Assembly (NCBI GenBank): GCA_009760855.2
Contig: WPIO01000068.1
Span: forward strand, 1,203,501 to 1,267,500
From: Cristatella mucedo
Lineage: Eukaryota; Bryozoa; Phylactolaemata; Cristatellidae
Reading direction: 5' to 3'
Length of the DNA stretch: 64,000 nucleotides
The notes beneath the pieces are model-generated. The model made no database searches. It had not been told where the DNA came from and saw only the letters and a list, made by a program, of their open reading frames with translations. Position numbers and translations under genes: made by a program. Shown piece after piece: positions 1 through 12,400 of the stretch. The first letter of the stretch is position 1. Each line of letters starts with the position of its first letter.

Positions 1-477
1 TTTTTGGTTAATGATTTTATTTGTTTATGGGTTATATGGATTTATGCTAAAATGAGTTGATGTTTTTATGAGGGTGCGTCAGTGTCAGGAGAGAAGATTG
101 CAGTCAGAAACAGGAGAAAGGGGAGAGTGGCTGTGTGGTGTAACGCTGCGAGCCTTGACAAAATACACAAGTGTTGGAGCTCCCCGGGGTGTCTGCATTT
201 CGTCGTTTCTGTAAAGGCAAGCTATTGATTCGGCTTACAGCTTGCAAAGAATTGAACTAGCTCCTTAGTTCTGTCCGGGCTTGATTACTGCAATTCTCTT
301 TTGGCAGGGCTACCAGAACCACTACCAAGGCCAATGCAAATGGTGGTGAACATTCCTGCCAGGCTGGTAAACAAATCCCAGAGGCATGACCACGTGATTC
401 CTTTGCTGAAAGAGCTTGGATGTGTTGTATAGCAGTGGCTCCGGCGGCGGCTGTTCTTCTGGAGTCTCATGGGGACA

Positions 478-606
478 CGGGCACGAATAATAATAATAAC
501 AATAATAATGCACTTGATAAAGCGCCCTCAGAAAACTCAATCTCTTTCTAGGCGCTTTACATTTGCTGCAAAGGGAAATGCAATTGAATGGTGAGTAACG
601 TAAGCG
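478..606 (-). mobile_element. LINE-A 3' end fragment
   Basis: Reverse complement of the LINE-A terminus: (TAA/CAA)n, then TGCACTTGATAAAGCGCCCT, the hairpin, and TTACATTTGCTGCAAAGGGA. It is inserted in LINE-B. Confidence 0.85.
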
Positions 607-974
607 GTAAAGTTTCAATCTTTATTTCCTCAAAGCGTACAAATGGGAGCTGGCTGACTCACCGCAGATGAGAGCCAATTGCCCGACCACCTGCTTCAGG
701 CCGGGCATACATTAGGGCATTTCGCTAATTACAACAGCAGAAGCCGCAGGCTCACACAACGAATGGCAGCCGGTTGATCAACGGATACAGAGCAAAGTTG
801 CTATGTTGACCCACAATGCTCGCCGCGGCTTGGCTCCTTCATACCTAGCGGAACTGCAGTACCAGTTTCAGCCTTCTTTGGGTCCTGTATGGACAATAAA
901 TTAGCTATTCTATTTCTCTGCTTAAAGACCGTTGGCAACAGAAGCTTTTGCTCTGCAGGTCCTAGACTGTAGAG

Positions 975-1140
975 CCGTAATGGCACACTAGGTAAGGAGG
1001 TTGCTTTCACGACCTCGGTCCCGAGGTCGTGGGTTCGATTCCTGTGGTGGGCGATCCTTTATCGCCACTGCAAGCGGTGGTGATAGCCGTAAAGGCTCTT
1101 CTGTCGCTATACAAAAAGAGGCTGTTTAAGCAGCTAGGAT
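975..1140 (+). mobile_element. SINE2 copy (tRNA-derived)
   Basis: Perfect pol III boxes: A box TGGCACACTAGG (981-992) and B box GGTTCGATTCC (1032-1042). The family body follows (GGGCGATCCTTTATCGCC, GGTGATAGCCG), then the tail AGCCGTAAAGGCT, eight bases, GCTATACAAAA. It is inserted in LINE-B. Confidence 0.88.
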
Positions 1141-1424
1141 CTCGCTTCCACAATTCGTACGCAATGACACATACTCTCCTGCTGCCGACTGTGGCACACC
1201 CTTTCCAGCTGTCCTGAGGCTCTACTTCAATGCAACTCACTACTTCAACTGCTCTCTTGACTAAGCTCTGCTTCCCCCGTTCTCTTTGTTGAGCGAGATG
1301 AAGACTGTTGGCTATCGAATGCGTACCGAAAGCCGTTTAGGCTGAGAGTGCGCTATATACAACTCTCCTGCTTATTACCCACATATTCTTTGTGACTTTG
1401 TGGAGTTACAGGCAGAGATACAAA

Positions 1425-1810
1425 TGAAAGAGAGCAGAGCGTACGGCGATGTTCTCACGACAGAATCGCCGATTGGAGCAAATTCTACTAGTCGTGCTGC
1501 AAACTTGGAGTGGCCTACGAATAGGTTACAACATTTTGTGAAGTCGATACGCAGCTTGACTAGGAGCCAGTGCAGATTGGCTGTAAGCGGCTTGGTATTG
1601 TGGCAACTACGACTCTCACCACAGACAAGCCTAGCTGCTGAGTTTTGTACCCACTGATAGCGCCCGATTGCACAGGCAGGTAGACTAGCAAGCAAAGGGC
1701 TACAGAAGCCAAGACGGGATGTCACGAACGCAGGGGCCAATTTAGATGTAGTGCTCCTATCTACACAATCCCTAATTTTAGCAACTTTACGTAGCAATTC
1801 TGGTGGACGC
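1425..1810 (-). mobile_element. LINE-A-like internal fragment
   Basis: Reverse-strand translation gives KLAPAFVTSRLGFCSPLLAS, PACAIGR, VQNSAARLVC and LHWLLVKLRIDF. This is the thumb/C-terminal region of the LINE-A ORF, diverged and without its 3' tail. Confidence 0.75.
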
Positions 1811-2184
<374 letters not shown>

Positions 2185-2396
2185 CGAATTTTTAGGAGTA
2201 GAAGTCGCACTTTTTCGATTTGTTTGAAAAAAAAATCGGCGACTTATACACTGCAAGTCAAATAATGTCAAAATTTAAACATGGCTGCTTGCCTGCCTAC
2301 CTATTTAGACTGCTCAAATAGTTCGTATGGAAGTAACTAGTTTATACTACACTTTACTTTAGCTGACCATAAACCCTAAAATTACGAATTTCAATT

Positions 2397-2528
2397 ATCC
2401 TGGATGGACCTGAAGATGATTCAATCTGTGAGGAAAGTGACGATTCAGACATTGACAATGCAGCAGAAGACTGTGAAGACGTTATCAGCGATACTGATGA
2501 CGAGTTTCTTGATAACTGTGATGATTAA
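2397..2528 (+). pseudogene. Acidic ORF tail, possible DNA-transposon remnant
   Basis: An open frame ending at TAA 2526-2528 codes for a very acidic run (DGPEDDSICEESDDSDIDNA, then EDCEDVISDTDDEFLDNCDD). No start or splice signal is clear. Acidic N-termini of this kind occur in piggyBac-type transposases and in some nuclear proteins. The identity is open. Confidence 0.3.
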
Positions 2529-2546
2529 AGCAAACTTACATTAATA

Positions 2547-3355
2547 GATTGGAAAGGCTGACTCTCAAAATTGGCTCTGCCAGCATATCTCCAGTTGAAT
2601 CAGCTCGAAATCTAGGTGTCATATTCCAAAGCGACCTCTCATTAGACGACCATATCAGCTCCACAGTCAAATCTGCCTATTTTCAGCTTCATAACATTGC
2701 TAAAATTCGGGCTTGTTTAGATAAGGATACCTCGTCCAAGTTGGTCCATGCATTCGTGACATCCCGTCTCGACTTTTGCAACTCACTGCTTGCTGGCCTA
2801 CCATCATGTGCGATCAGGCGATTGCAGCTGGTGCAAAACTCTGCAGCTAGGCTTGTCTGTCGTGAGCGTCGCAGTTGCCACATTACTCCACTTCTCGCCG
2901 ACCTGCACTAAGCAACGCATCGACTTCAAATTTTTGTCACTCACTTTTAAGTCTCTTCATTCTTCGGCTCCAGCCTACCTATCACATCTACTGCCACACC
3001 AGACTAAGCATCGTACCACCTGCTTTTCGGAATCTCTGTTTACCTATATCTCGTACGAACCTCAATTCCTTTTGAGACCGTGCATTTAGTTCGTATGCTC
3101 CCAAAGCCTGGAACTCGTCTTTTATGGGCTTATACATGCTGAAACTGTTGTATGCTGCCACTAACCACTCTTGCATGCTGACCCTGTGTAAGTCACCCCT
3201 AGCCGTGTTATTCATGTTGTTAATCAAGCATGACACCACTCACCACTCGATCGTGTTTCTTTTGCAGCAAATGTAAAGAAATTAGAAAGAGATTGAGTTT
3301 CCTGAGGGCGCTTTATCAAGTTTATTAATGATATCATTATTCGTGGTTCTTGATT
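2547..3355 (+). mobile_element. LINE-A copy, 5'-truncated
   Basis: Codes for RLTLKIGSASISPVESARNL, LSLDDHISSTVKSAYFQLHN and FVTSRLDFCNSLLAGLPSC, then shifts frame near 2910. It ends with the family hairpin (AAGAGATTGAGTTTCC, GAGGGCGCTTTATCAAG) and a short ATT-rich tail. Confidence 0.9.
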
Positions 3356-3489
3356 AATAATGGCTAAAAACCAATTTTGCGATAATCTACTGCCGAGGCG
3401 GCATAAAAGTCAACACCATTCAAAAAGCAGTCAGCAGTGTTTCCATAGTGAGCGTGCTACCATCAATCATTCCATCACAATTCCTATGC

Positions 3490-3562
3490 AGCAAATTTAA
3501 AGTGCCTAGAAAGAGATTGAGTTCTCTTACGGCTCTATAGAAACGTATTATTACTAATGTTA
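3490..3562 (+). mobile_element. LINE-A 3' tail, solo
   Basis: GCAGCAAATTTAAAGTGCCT, AGAAAGAGATTGAGTTCTC and a TATTATTAC end: a 70-bp 5'-truncated copy with a partly decayed hairpin. Confidence 0.75.
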
Positions 3563-3592
3563 GCTTTACGTACCAGCGCCGCGGTAATCTAC

Positions 3593-3705
3593 GAAAAAAT
3601 CTTAGCTGATTTAACAGCCTCATTTTTAAAGCTGCAGAAGAGCCTATCTATCGGCTATCACCACCGCTTACAGTTGGCAATGAAGAATCATTGCATAGCG
3701 CAATA
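3593..3705 (-). mobile_element. SINE2 fragment
   Basis: Reverse complement of the SINE2 tail and body: AGCTGATTTAACAGCCTC, GCAGAAGAGCC, CGGCTATCACCACCGCTTAC. The tRNA head is missing. Confidence 0.75.
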
Positions 3706-3729
3706 CAAGACTGCTTTTTTCTACGCCGA

Positions 3730-3875
3730 GCTCGTTTGGTCCAGCGGTTAAGGCGCTCGCCCCGACCAAGGTCTGGCTGAGGTCGTGGGCTCGAGCCCCG
3801 AGGCATATGTGAAGCGCCTAAATAGAACTCAAGTTCTCTTGGGGTGCTAAACAAATGAATTATATATTATATTAT
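3730..3875 (+). mobile_element. SINE1 copy (tRNA-derived)
   Basis: A box TGGTCCAGCGGTTAAGGC, B box GGCTCGAGCCC, then GAGGCATATGTGAAGCGCC and the LINE-A-like tail (AAGTTCTCTTGGGGTGCT, ACAAATGAATTATAT). Confidence 0.88.
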
Positions 3876-4099
3876 GTGATTCGAAACTATCTAACTAAAT
3901 TAATGTAAATTATAAATGCTACTTCAAGTTTTATCTGAGTACAATTTCACCAATACAAATGGTCGTTTGTGTACCGCAGCAATAAAAAAATGTAAACGTT
4001 GCCCTACCGTAAGCCGGCTTTTGCCTCATCACAAAGAAGTACTCGGTAAAGAGAACTTTAAGTACTTCGGCTAAAGAGAACCGAAAAGACGTCCCGTTG

Positions 4100-6350
4100 T
4101 CCCGCGGAGCTGAGGCCGCGCTCAGCGTTTCGAACGGCAGCAGCCCAGCAATCAAACGTGCGCACGCTACTCATATAATTTCGCCGCTCTTCGTTCGTTG
4201 AAAAGGCTTCCCTACGGGACGGGCTCGTTCGGACGCACGAGCCCGTCACTCGTCTCCTCCCTCTCGAGCTAGAGACACATCTGCGCGGCTCAACACTTTC
4301 GCGGTCCCGTCCGCCCAACTCCGCCCAACGGCGCGCGCGTGCAGGACGCTCGCTCGCTCGCGCGCGCGCGCGCGCGCGACGAAGTCCCTTCGCCGCTCTT
4401 GCCAGATTGGCGACGACGATCGGCGCAAGAGTGTTGACCGGCTCTCAAGCGTATCTCTAGTGCGCTACAGAGGCACGAGGTGGAGGAGCGAGCGAGACGA
4501 AAGCGACTCATCTCACGTCAAGTCGCTCGCGGCCGTCGCTTCGGCGGCCGTTGCCGCCGGCGACGCGCAACGTCGCCGGCGAGCGTGGCGGTAACGGCCG
4601 CGAATCCGATCTGCGGCGAGCGGGCGGCGGCGCTTCTTGCCGCCGCCGCCGCCTCATTTGCCCAGCATCTCGGCCCGGAGTCGGCTGGCGATGGCGCGTC
4701 GCATGGCCAGCTTTTTCTGCTCGTCGTCGTCGCCACCGCCGCCGCCCTGCGCGGCGCCCGTCTCGGCCTTGGACGCAGGCGTCGCCGCCGCCGGTGCGCC
4801 AGCGCCTCGGGACGTCGCCGGCGCCGTCGTCGCCGACCCCGACGACATGGCCGACCTGGCGGCTCTGGAGGACTGCGGTCGCAGCCTCGACGTCGGCTCG
4901 CTCTGCTCGTACGTGTCGAGCTGCTTCTCGCGCTCCTTCCGCTTCAGCGCCATGAGCTTCTCCTTCTGCTGGCGCAGGAACTCCTGTCGCTTGCCGACCT
5001 CCTCCGCCGTCACCGCCGCCGTCGGTCCGCCGGCCGCCTTGCCGCCCTGTGCGAACGGTCGCCGCTGCTGGCGCTGAACGGACGGACGGACGACGCCGCC
5101 GGCGGCGGCGGCGTCGCACGCGCTCGAGTGCCGGCGCGCGCCCTGAGCCGGGCGTGCCGAGCGACCGGCCGCTCGACGTCTTCGTCGGCGCTCGCTCGTT
5201 CGCTCGCACTCGTCCTGAGTCGCGCCGGCGAATCGCTCAGCTTCGGCATCGGCGTACGCGGTAGTGCGACGAACGTGCCGGCGGGAGTGGCGCCGACAAA
5301 GTCCTCCGCCCGCCCGCCCGCCCCAGCGGAGCGCCGTCGGGGGCACCGAGTCGCAGCGACCCCTCCTCCTTCGGCGGGCGGAGAGCGACAGGCGATCGCG
5401 ACGACGGAGCGCTCTGCCGCGAACAGCCGCGCGCCCGCTCCTAAGTCGGCGCGCCGATCGCGCGCCGACTTCTCTCCGATTGGGCGGGCTGCCAACTGGC
5501 CACTTCTCGGAGGATGAGGAGGAGCCGAATCGGCCGCCCTGTCGCGAAGGCGAGGCTGGTTCTACTTTGAGCCTCCTCCTGGGTGCGCAGGCCGACCAAT
5601 AAAAACTCCGGGGCTCGTCGCGCATACCGCAAGACTGAGCAATAACGGGGCCGTCGTTCGCGGGCTCGCGCGGAAGCCCAGCGCGCCCGAGCGTCCGGAC
5701 GGTCGGCGGATGCAACCTGGCTGCGCGGTGAACTCTAACCCCAATGCGCGAACGAGCGATGCTCGGCAGCTGCAGCTCGCCCCCAGCCTGCGGCGCGCGT
5801 CAGGCAGGGGCCGGCCTCGATCCTGAGGGGAGCGCGAGCGACGCTCCTCGATGGAGGCAGCAGCTCTCTCCTACCGCCGGCGAATCTGGCAGCTGCCGGC
5901 CTTGACCGCACGAGTGTCGGCTCGGCGCTGCGCTTCCGTCGGCGAGCCCGATTCGTTCGCCAAGTCTGGCCGCCGGGAGGCGTTGCGCGTTCGCGCCTCG
6001 CGAGGCAACGGCGCAAGCTTTGGCGGCGAGCGCCTCCCCTCGCTCAGAGCTTCGACTGGCGAACGGTAGGAGGCTAAGGGGCGAACGCTCGCTAGCCGCG
6101 GCCGCGGCGGCGAGCCGCGGCCGCGGCGGCGTCTTTCGTGGCCAGAGTGTGGCAAAGGTGACCGCCATACTCCTACGGCCGAGGCTCGTGCTGAGGTTAT
6201 CTGGCGTCCAGTGGCAGGAGCCCGGTCGGCGTGTAAGCCTCGTGCCAGCCTTCACGACGAGCTCGCGGCGTTAGCCGCACCGTTGCTGGGGCGGGGCGGG
6301 GGCACTGCAACTTCCGGCCGCAGTAGCGGTATGAACAACTCGGCCGTCCG
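4100..6350. other. GC- and CpG-rich block around the 3' end of CFAP36
   Basis: CpG dinucleotides and G+C are strikingly dense, including a CG alternation at 4361-4378 and a 19-bp direct repeat at 6094-6112/6113-6131. Long open frames occur on both strands because stop codons are rare. Only the CFAP36 last exon (4654-5073) can be supported. It might also hold the CpG island of another gene's promoter, but I recognise no such exon. Confidence 0.6.
4654..5073 (-). CDS. CFAP36: CFAP36 exon 6 (C-terminal, stop)
   Basis: A run of 139 codons in phase 0 from a CCGTTCAG acceptor to TGA at 4656-4654. GKRQEFLRQQKEKLMAL and the terminal AMRRAIASRLRAEMLGK resemble the family's two C-terminal helices. Between them is a low-complexity Ser/Ala/Gly stretch, including five Gly and three Asp. 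Codons are far more G/C-ending than in exons 1-4. The acceptor is the best of several, so a few N-terminal residues of this exon are uncertain. Confidence 0.8.
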   Translation of the reverse strand, partial: RQQRRPFAQGGKAAGGPTAAVTAEEVGKRQEFLRQQKEKLMALKRKEREKQLDTYEQSEPTSRLRPQSSRAARSAMSSGSATTAPATSRGAGAPAAATPASKAETGAAQGGGGGDDDEQKKLAMRRAIASRLRAEMLGK

Positions 6351-9300
6351 TCGAGGCGCTGCTCTCGTTTACACAGGCCGGAAACTGGGAAACGAGAAGA
6401 AATTGAAAAAACCAAAAACAGAGCGCAGACAGTGCAAGAAAGAACTAAAAAAAAACCAAAACAGAGCGCAGACAGTGCAAGAAAGAACTAAGAGCTCATT
6501 CAATCAAAATCTAAATTAGATAAGCAGAACGATTGCAAAACCAAATGGATGAGAGTGCCATACTATCAGTGCTCTAGAGGAGACGCTAGCTTATCGTCCG
6601 TCCTCTTTTGTTGAAGGCTTCTTCTTCGGCATGTGGCGGACGCCAGAACAGCATTCGGCTTCCTCTGGGGTGATAGGAACAGCAAAAACCCGCTATTCTG
6701 GTTAGTTTGCGGTACGGTATCGGGCCGCATAGTTGCCGCTTCGGTGCAGCAGCGCCGGAAAATGATAAAAATAATACACTTGGACTTTGCACTTTGCTCT
6801 CTTCTTTCGGCTCACCGAGCTACTAGTTTCCCAACTGTTGCAGAATTTTCAGAAAATCAACTTTTTTACGAGCTTCGAGTACGGAAACCGATAAAGGTAA
6901 GACCTATTTGAAGCATATCTGTGATGTCTGGCCGAAGTACGTGAGTAATTACGTGCCTATGGACATGTAAACACTCGCTGCTTGTGCCCCGTCCAGTCGT
7001 TTAGCAAGTTCAGGTGTGCGAGGACTAACGTAGGTCGTACCTATCGATTCTAGCAAAGGCCAAGTCTAGCTTCTATAAAAAAAATATTGTTGAATCATAG
7101 GTACACAATCCGAAAATGCTGACGCCGACGACCAACCATCTCCTCAACGGTTCCCAGATTAGCTCCTTACCTAATGATCCTTGTGATGGTCTAGCTGATC
7201 GCTTCTCTTGATTCTTTGTCCAGAAGATAGACAAGATCAGGGAGTCCATTTCTGCGATGACAGCATCCCACTTGGAATGCTGTCCCTCGATTCCCTGCAG
7301 CACCTCAATGTCTACATTCATGCAGGTCACTAGTGACCTCTTCCTGAAGTTATATTCCAATCAAAGAAGACAACAAGTCCTTTAGACCCGATTCCCGCTG
7401 TCCTGCGCCTACATTGCATTTATTTGCTGCTGCTATGCATAACTAACATCATCAATGTCATTAGCCTCAGGTCATGTCCCAGCACCCTTAAAAAACCTGT
7501 AGTCAGGCCACTACTCAAGAAAGCGACACTAGACCAAGCGAACTTGTGCAACTACCGCCCAGTCTCTCTTCTACCATTCCTATCAAAGACACTGGAACGA
7601 GTCTTGGCAGACCAGGTGAACTCATACATTGAAACTTCACACCTTGCTAGTTAGTTCCAGTCTGGCTTTAGAGCTAATCTCTCACTCCACAGAGTTAGCA
7701 TTGCTTCGGGTGTACAACAATCTACTTAGAAATGGGAGAAGTGGGTAGAGTATCTCTGCTTTTTTTGCTCGATCTTTCGGCAGCTTTTGATACTATCGAT
7801 CAGCAAGTCCTTCTTGAGCACCTCTCATCTCGCCTGGGCATCACTGGCACTGCTTTGCAATGGTTCAAGTCCTATCTCAGTTGGAGACTCAAGAATATTG
7901 ATGTGAATGGATAAAGATCATCCAAGGTACCTCTGAAATATGGAGTACCTCAGGGGTCCGTGCTTGGTCGGGTTCTTTTCACGATTTATACTCCCACTCT
8001 TTCCGATGTCATTGCTAAGCACAATCTATGCTTTTGCTCTGATCCCTCGCAGTCTTCGAGCACCTCAAATTCTCTCAACTCTTTGCTGCATGTACTGATG
8101 ACACCCGCACATGGATAGCAGCAAATTTTCTTAAATTGAATGATGACAAAACTAACTTATTAGTTATGTGCAAACCAAGTGTGATTCTGAAATTGGAAAG
8201 ACTAAACCTGAAAATCGGCTCTGCCAGCATATCTCTTGTTGAATCTGCACACAATCTAGGTGTCACGTTCCAAAGTGACCTTTCGTTAGACGACTATATC
8301 AGCTACACAAGCAAGTCCGCCTACTTTCAGCTACGTAACGTTGCTAAAATTCGGGCTTGTTTAGACAGGGATACCACATCTAAGTTGGTCCATGCATTTG
8401 TGACATCACGTCTTGACGTCTATAACTCACAGCTTGCGGGTCTACCGGCATGTGTAATCTGGCACAGCTGGTTCAATACTCTGCAGCTAGGCTTGTCTGT
8501 CGTGAGTATCACAGTTGCCATATCACACCACTTCTCGCCGAATACACTGGCTACCAGTCAAGCAACGGATCGACTTCCAAGGGTTTTTCGCTCAGGTTTA
8601 GGTTCCTTCATTCATTGGCTCCAGCCTACCTATAAGATTTACTGCCCCACCAGGCTAAGCATCCTAGCACTCACTTTTCGGAATCTAACTGTTTAGCTGT
8701 ACCTCGTGCAAACCTCAAATCCTCTGGAGACTGTGCATTCAGTTCGTATGCTCCCAAAGCCTGGAAATCACTCCCGAATTGCGTCACGAGATCCTCCTAA
8801 CTTGACCACATTTAAAAAGAAATTCAAAACACACCTATTTATGACTTCATTTAGTGGGTCCCTGTGATTCGTCCTTTATGTGCTTATGCGTTCCGACACG
8901 GTTTCATGCTGTCATTAACCACCCCTGCATGCTGACCCTGTGCTTGCCATCCCTAGCTATGTTGTTCATGTTGTTTAGCAAGCACGATACCACTCACCAC
9001 TCGATCGTGTTTCCTTTGCAGCAAATGTAAAGCATATAGAAAGAGATTGAGTTCTCTGAGGGCGCTTAAGCAAGTGTATTATCATTATTATTATTTCCCT
9101 AGTCCTACCACTCTACTGCTGGCCGGAGCTTCCGAACAAGAGCTGGGGCTGACTACTAGCGACTTTACTAACCGGTATATCGTGCACGCCTATTGTGGTC
9201 TCGCAATCTCTTAATCGCCGTCCAGATGCATTCTTGGTTGCTGCTGCTTCCGGCCAGGGCTCGTGAATTAGGAATCTCTAACAGGAAGCCAAGTCATGGC

Positions 9301-9409
9301 AAGAAAGGGGGTACAGGGGGTGCCCGTTCAATGTCTCCAGCATGACGCCCAGAGGGCTCGAACTCAAGAACGGCTTAGAATTACTCTGGCTTAGTGGGGT
9401 CAGCAGGCC

Positions 9410-9453
<44 letters not shown>

Positions 9454-12400
9454 CACTTGATAAAGCGCCCTCAGAGAACTTAATCTCTCTCTAGGCGCTT
9501 TACATTTGCTGCAAAGGGAAGGCCCTAACATAACTCCAGCGCACGGGCTTTCTTAAATAGTGCCTATGGAATGCGCTTTCAGTGTGCAATATACTCCTAA
9601 AAATGCATGATTTGTTTGTCAAAATGCTATTCTGAATTCTGTAAATTATTTTTCAAGCTGTACGCAGGTTGGCTACGTCGAAGCTGGGTTATAGGGGGAC
9701 ACGTACACGCCTTCGCTCGAACACGAGCAGGCAGATGGATGACTGAACGGATCGGAAGGAGCTGATATGCCGAATGATGGAAGTTCACCGGTTAATTTGT
9801 ATGCAACTAGGCAATGAAATTGCATCGCCAGAGCGCGGTATTACCTACAAAAATAATATATAGATAATAATGAATTGATAAAATAAATGAGACATTTGCA
9901 CAGTACCCAAAGAGAACAGACTCTTAAATACGAGCACGGCTCCGAGGTAGGTTCGGAAAACTAACTCACGGTCAAGTCAAGCGCTATACAAACGACTTAT
10001 TATTATTATTATAAGCGCAGACAGAGTGGTCCTGTCTGTTCCAGCTAGTGACCTCTAGATCGAAAGGGGAAAGGCAGTGCTGTCGTTCGTAGTCAGACTG
10101 CTGTCAGACACCAAGAGACGAAGGGCAGTGCCTTTATGACCTCTCTGGGTAACCTGACCGGATGCTGGGGACGCCGAGGATGCCGGGCCATGTTGCCGAG
10201 CAGAGCCGGAGGCTTGCTCTACGCACGGAGTCAGCAAATGCACATCGCGATGCCTACAATGCCTGCTGAGCCGTTAAAACTGATGTCGCAGAAAAGCCGT
10301 GCTGTCACGGTCAGATAACGTGTGGCAATACTGACGACTCGTGATACAGTTTTCCAAGGCTATCAGGCTATCGCAGCTGCTTCTCCCAGAAGGTTCCTCG
10401 ATTTCATACTCCAATATCGCTGTAAACTGGCGGTTGAGTACGAGGTAACCTGAACCTCTGTTAATTTGAAGCTGTTATCGGTTACGGCTAAGCAGCTTTT
10501 AGAATCTCTCGTTCTCTGTCCGAGTAGTGTTAAACTGCGGACCCTGGCAGTAATCGTTTGGCCGTCCCGGTTTCACCTCTGACTTTTCTGACCTTATCTC
10601 CATTCTCTGCACTAGAAATTGTCCTCTTCTCGCTCTAGGTGAGTTTAATATCAACTTTGATAACCCATCGGATCCGATAATTTACAAATTTACTCACAGC
10701 CAACGTCTTCAATGAACTTGCACCTCTGACTGTACGACAGATATCTATCCCTGCCGACATGCTCTTCGGTTTGAGGCTGACGCAAAGAGAGCAAGGAACA
10801 CGGAAAGTAGATTTGAGAAGATCGCCAAGATTCCAAACTCACTGGCCATCGCCTGGTATTTGAAGGTAATTTTTAGGTCGCAACAATCCACTTTAGCTAA
10901 GGCCTAGTTCAAATTTCATAGAGAAGTAGTTGATGACATATATGGCCAAACAATGTTCACGTCCGCTATCGACCATCTTCTTTACCACTCCCAAGCAAGC
11001 ACACTGCTCAGTGATCCCAATGGTGTTTTGGCAGAGCATTTCTCCAAATTCTTCTGGGGCAGATAGATTATGGATAAGGTAGATAGATTATGATAGAGCA
11101 GATTACGGTCTCAGTTGCCCGCACAGCAGCCCTTGCAGGACTGCAGCCCCTTCATCGCCCAGCTCTCGCACCTCCTTAATGACCGTGGCTACTGCACTCG
11201 CTGCTAAGCTGGTCTCCCAGGCTAAAACAACAACGAGTGCTCTAGATTCTGTCCGAGCAGTTCTCCTTATGATGGTGCCTAAACCCGTTGCTGCTTCGTA
11301 TAAAAAACGCTTTAAATATGTTCCTGGCAACCGGTGAAGCCAATTTCCCTCTGAGAACCGCAATTGTCAGGACGCTTATTAAAAAGTCTACCCTCGATCA
11401 CGAGAGCTATAAGCAACTTTCCTCCAGTCTCCATTTTGCCATTTTATCCAAGACCTTTGAGCGATTGATGGACTAGAAACTAAACGATTACACCAACTCA
11501 CCAGATGTTACCAGCAAGTTCCAACATAGGTTTAGAAAAAATTCTATGGAAATTGCTCTAATGTTCATCAGGGTAGCACGTAACGGCTTGGCTGCCTGTG
11601 ATGATGCGTTCGTCATTCAAGCTGTAATAATCAGCAAACTGAGCATTTTTGCTTGAAACTAAAATGTATACCTTGCTTACGATGTTTGAAGAGAGCAGTG
11701 AATATAGTGAATATTAATAATCATGGCGTTTGAGTTTCGTGCTTTTTACACCGACCTAGTGTACGATTCGAAAGCTTACCATACACGATTACTGCCAGTA
11801 CTTTGGCTCAGTCGGTAAGGTGCTCACCCCGACATGTCAAGGTGAATGTATTTGATGATCGTGGTCGTGGGTTCGAGCCCTGTGGCATACGTGAGACACC
11901 TGAATTGAGATCATCAAGTGTGTATGTGTGTGTGTGCGTGTGTGTGTGCGTGCGCGCAGCATGCATCGGGGCTGTGGCAGACTACTTGTCAAAGAGACTT
12001 TCATCTCATCTCTTAGGGTGCTATGCAAATGAATTATATTATCTTAGGGTGCTATACAAATGAATTATATTATTATTATTAGGACCCCTGCTGGCATGCT
12101 TTAATATATCAGCAGCACTAGACCCTATTGACCACCGGATCCTTCCGGAGCACCTCTCCACACGCCCAGGTATCACGGGCAAAGTGCTAAAATGGGTTAG
12201 TTCCTACCTCAGTTAGAGATGGCAGAGTGTAGATGTAAATGGCTCACAGCCATTTGGCGATCCCTTGAAGTAACGGGGAATTTTGCATTTCCATGGCTAC
12301 TAACTTCCTGAAGCTTAATGAGGCTAGGACCAACTAAATAGTTATGGGCAACTATAGTTTCACCCGAAATTTGGAAGACATAACTCGCACTCCCGTGACG

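Larger units (their letters stand above)
230..1423 (+). mobile_element. LINE-B copy, broken by insertions
   Basis: Matches the other LINE-B copies in order: CTAGCTCCTTAGTTCTGTCC near 257, GGTTGATCAACGGATACAGA near 771, AATAAATTAGCTATTC near 896, then from 1138 the 3' region with the CTCTCCTGCTGCCGACT block and ACCGAAAGCC. It ends with GACTTTGTGGAGTTACAG. It is interrupted by a LINE-A tail (478-606), an unassigned stretch (607-760) and a SINE2 (975-1140). The coding frame is broken throughout. Confidence 0.8.

Noticed and set aside
3735-3805. Functional tRNA gene
   Set aside because: A and B boxes are present, but no cloverleaf acceptor stem closes and the same unit with a LINE tail recurs across the window. 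It is a SINE.
4480-5715. Long open frames on both strands (up to 353 codons) as separate genes
   Set aside because: The region is GC-rich with few stops; all frames stay open by composition. Only the CFAP36 exon frame shows family similarity.
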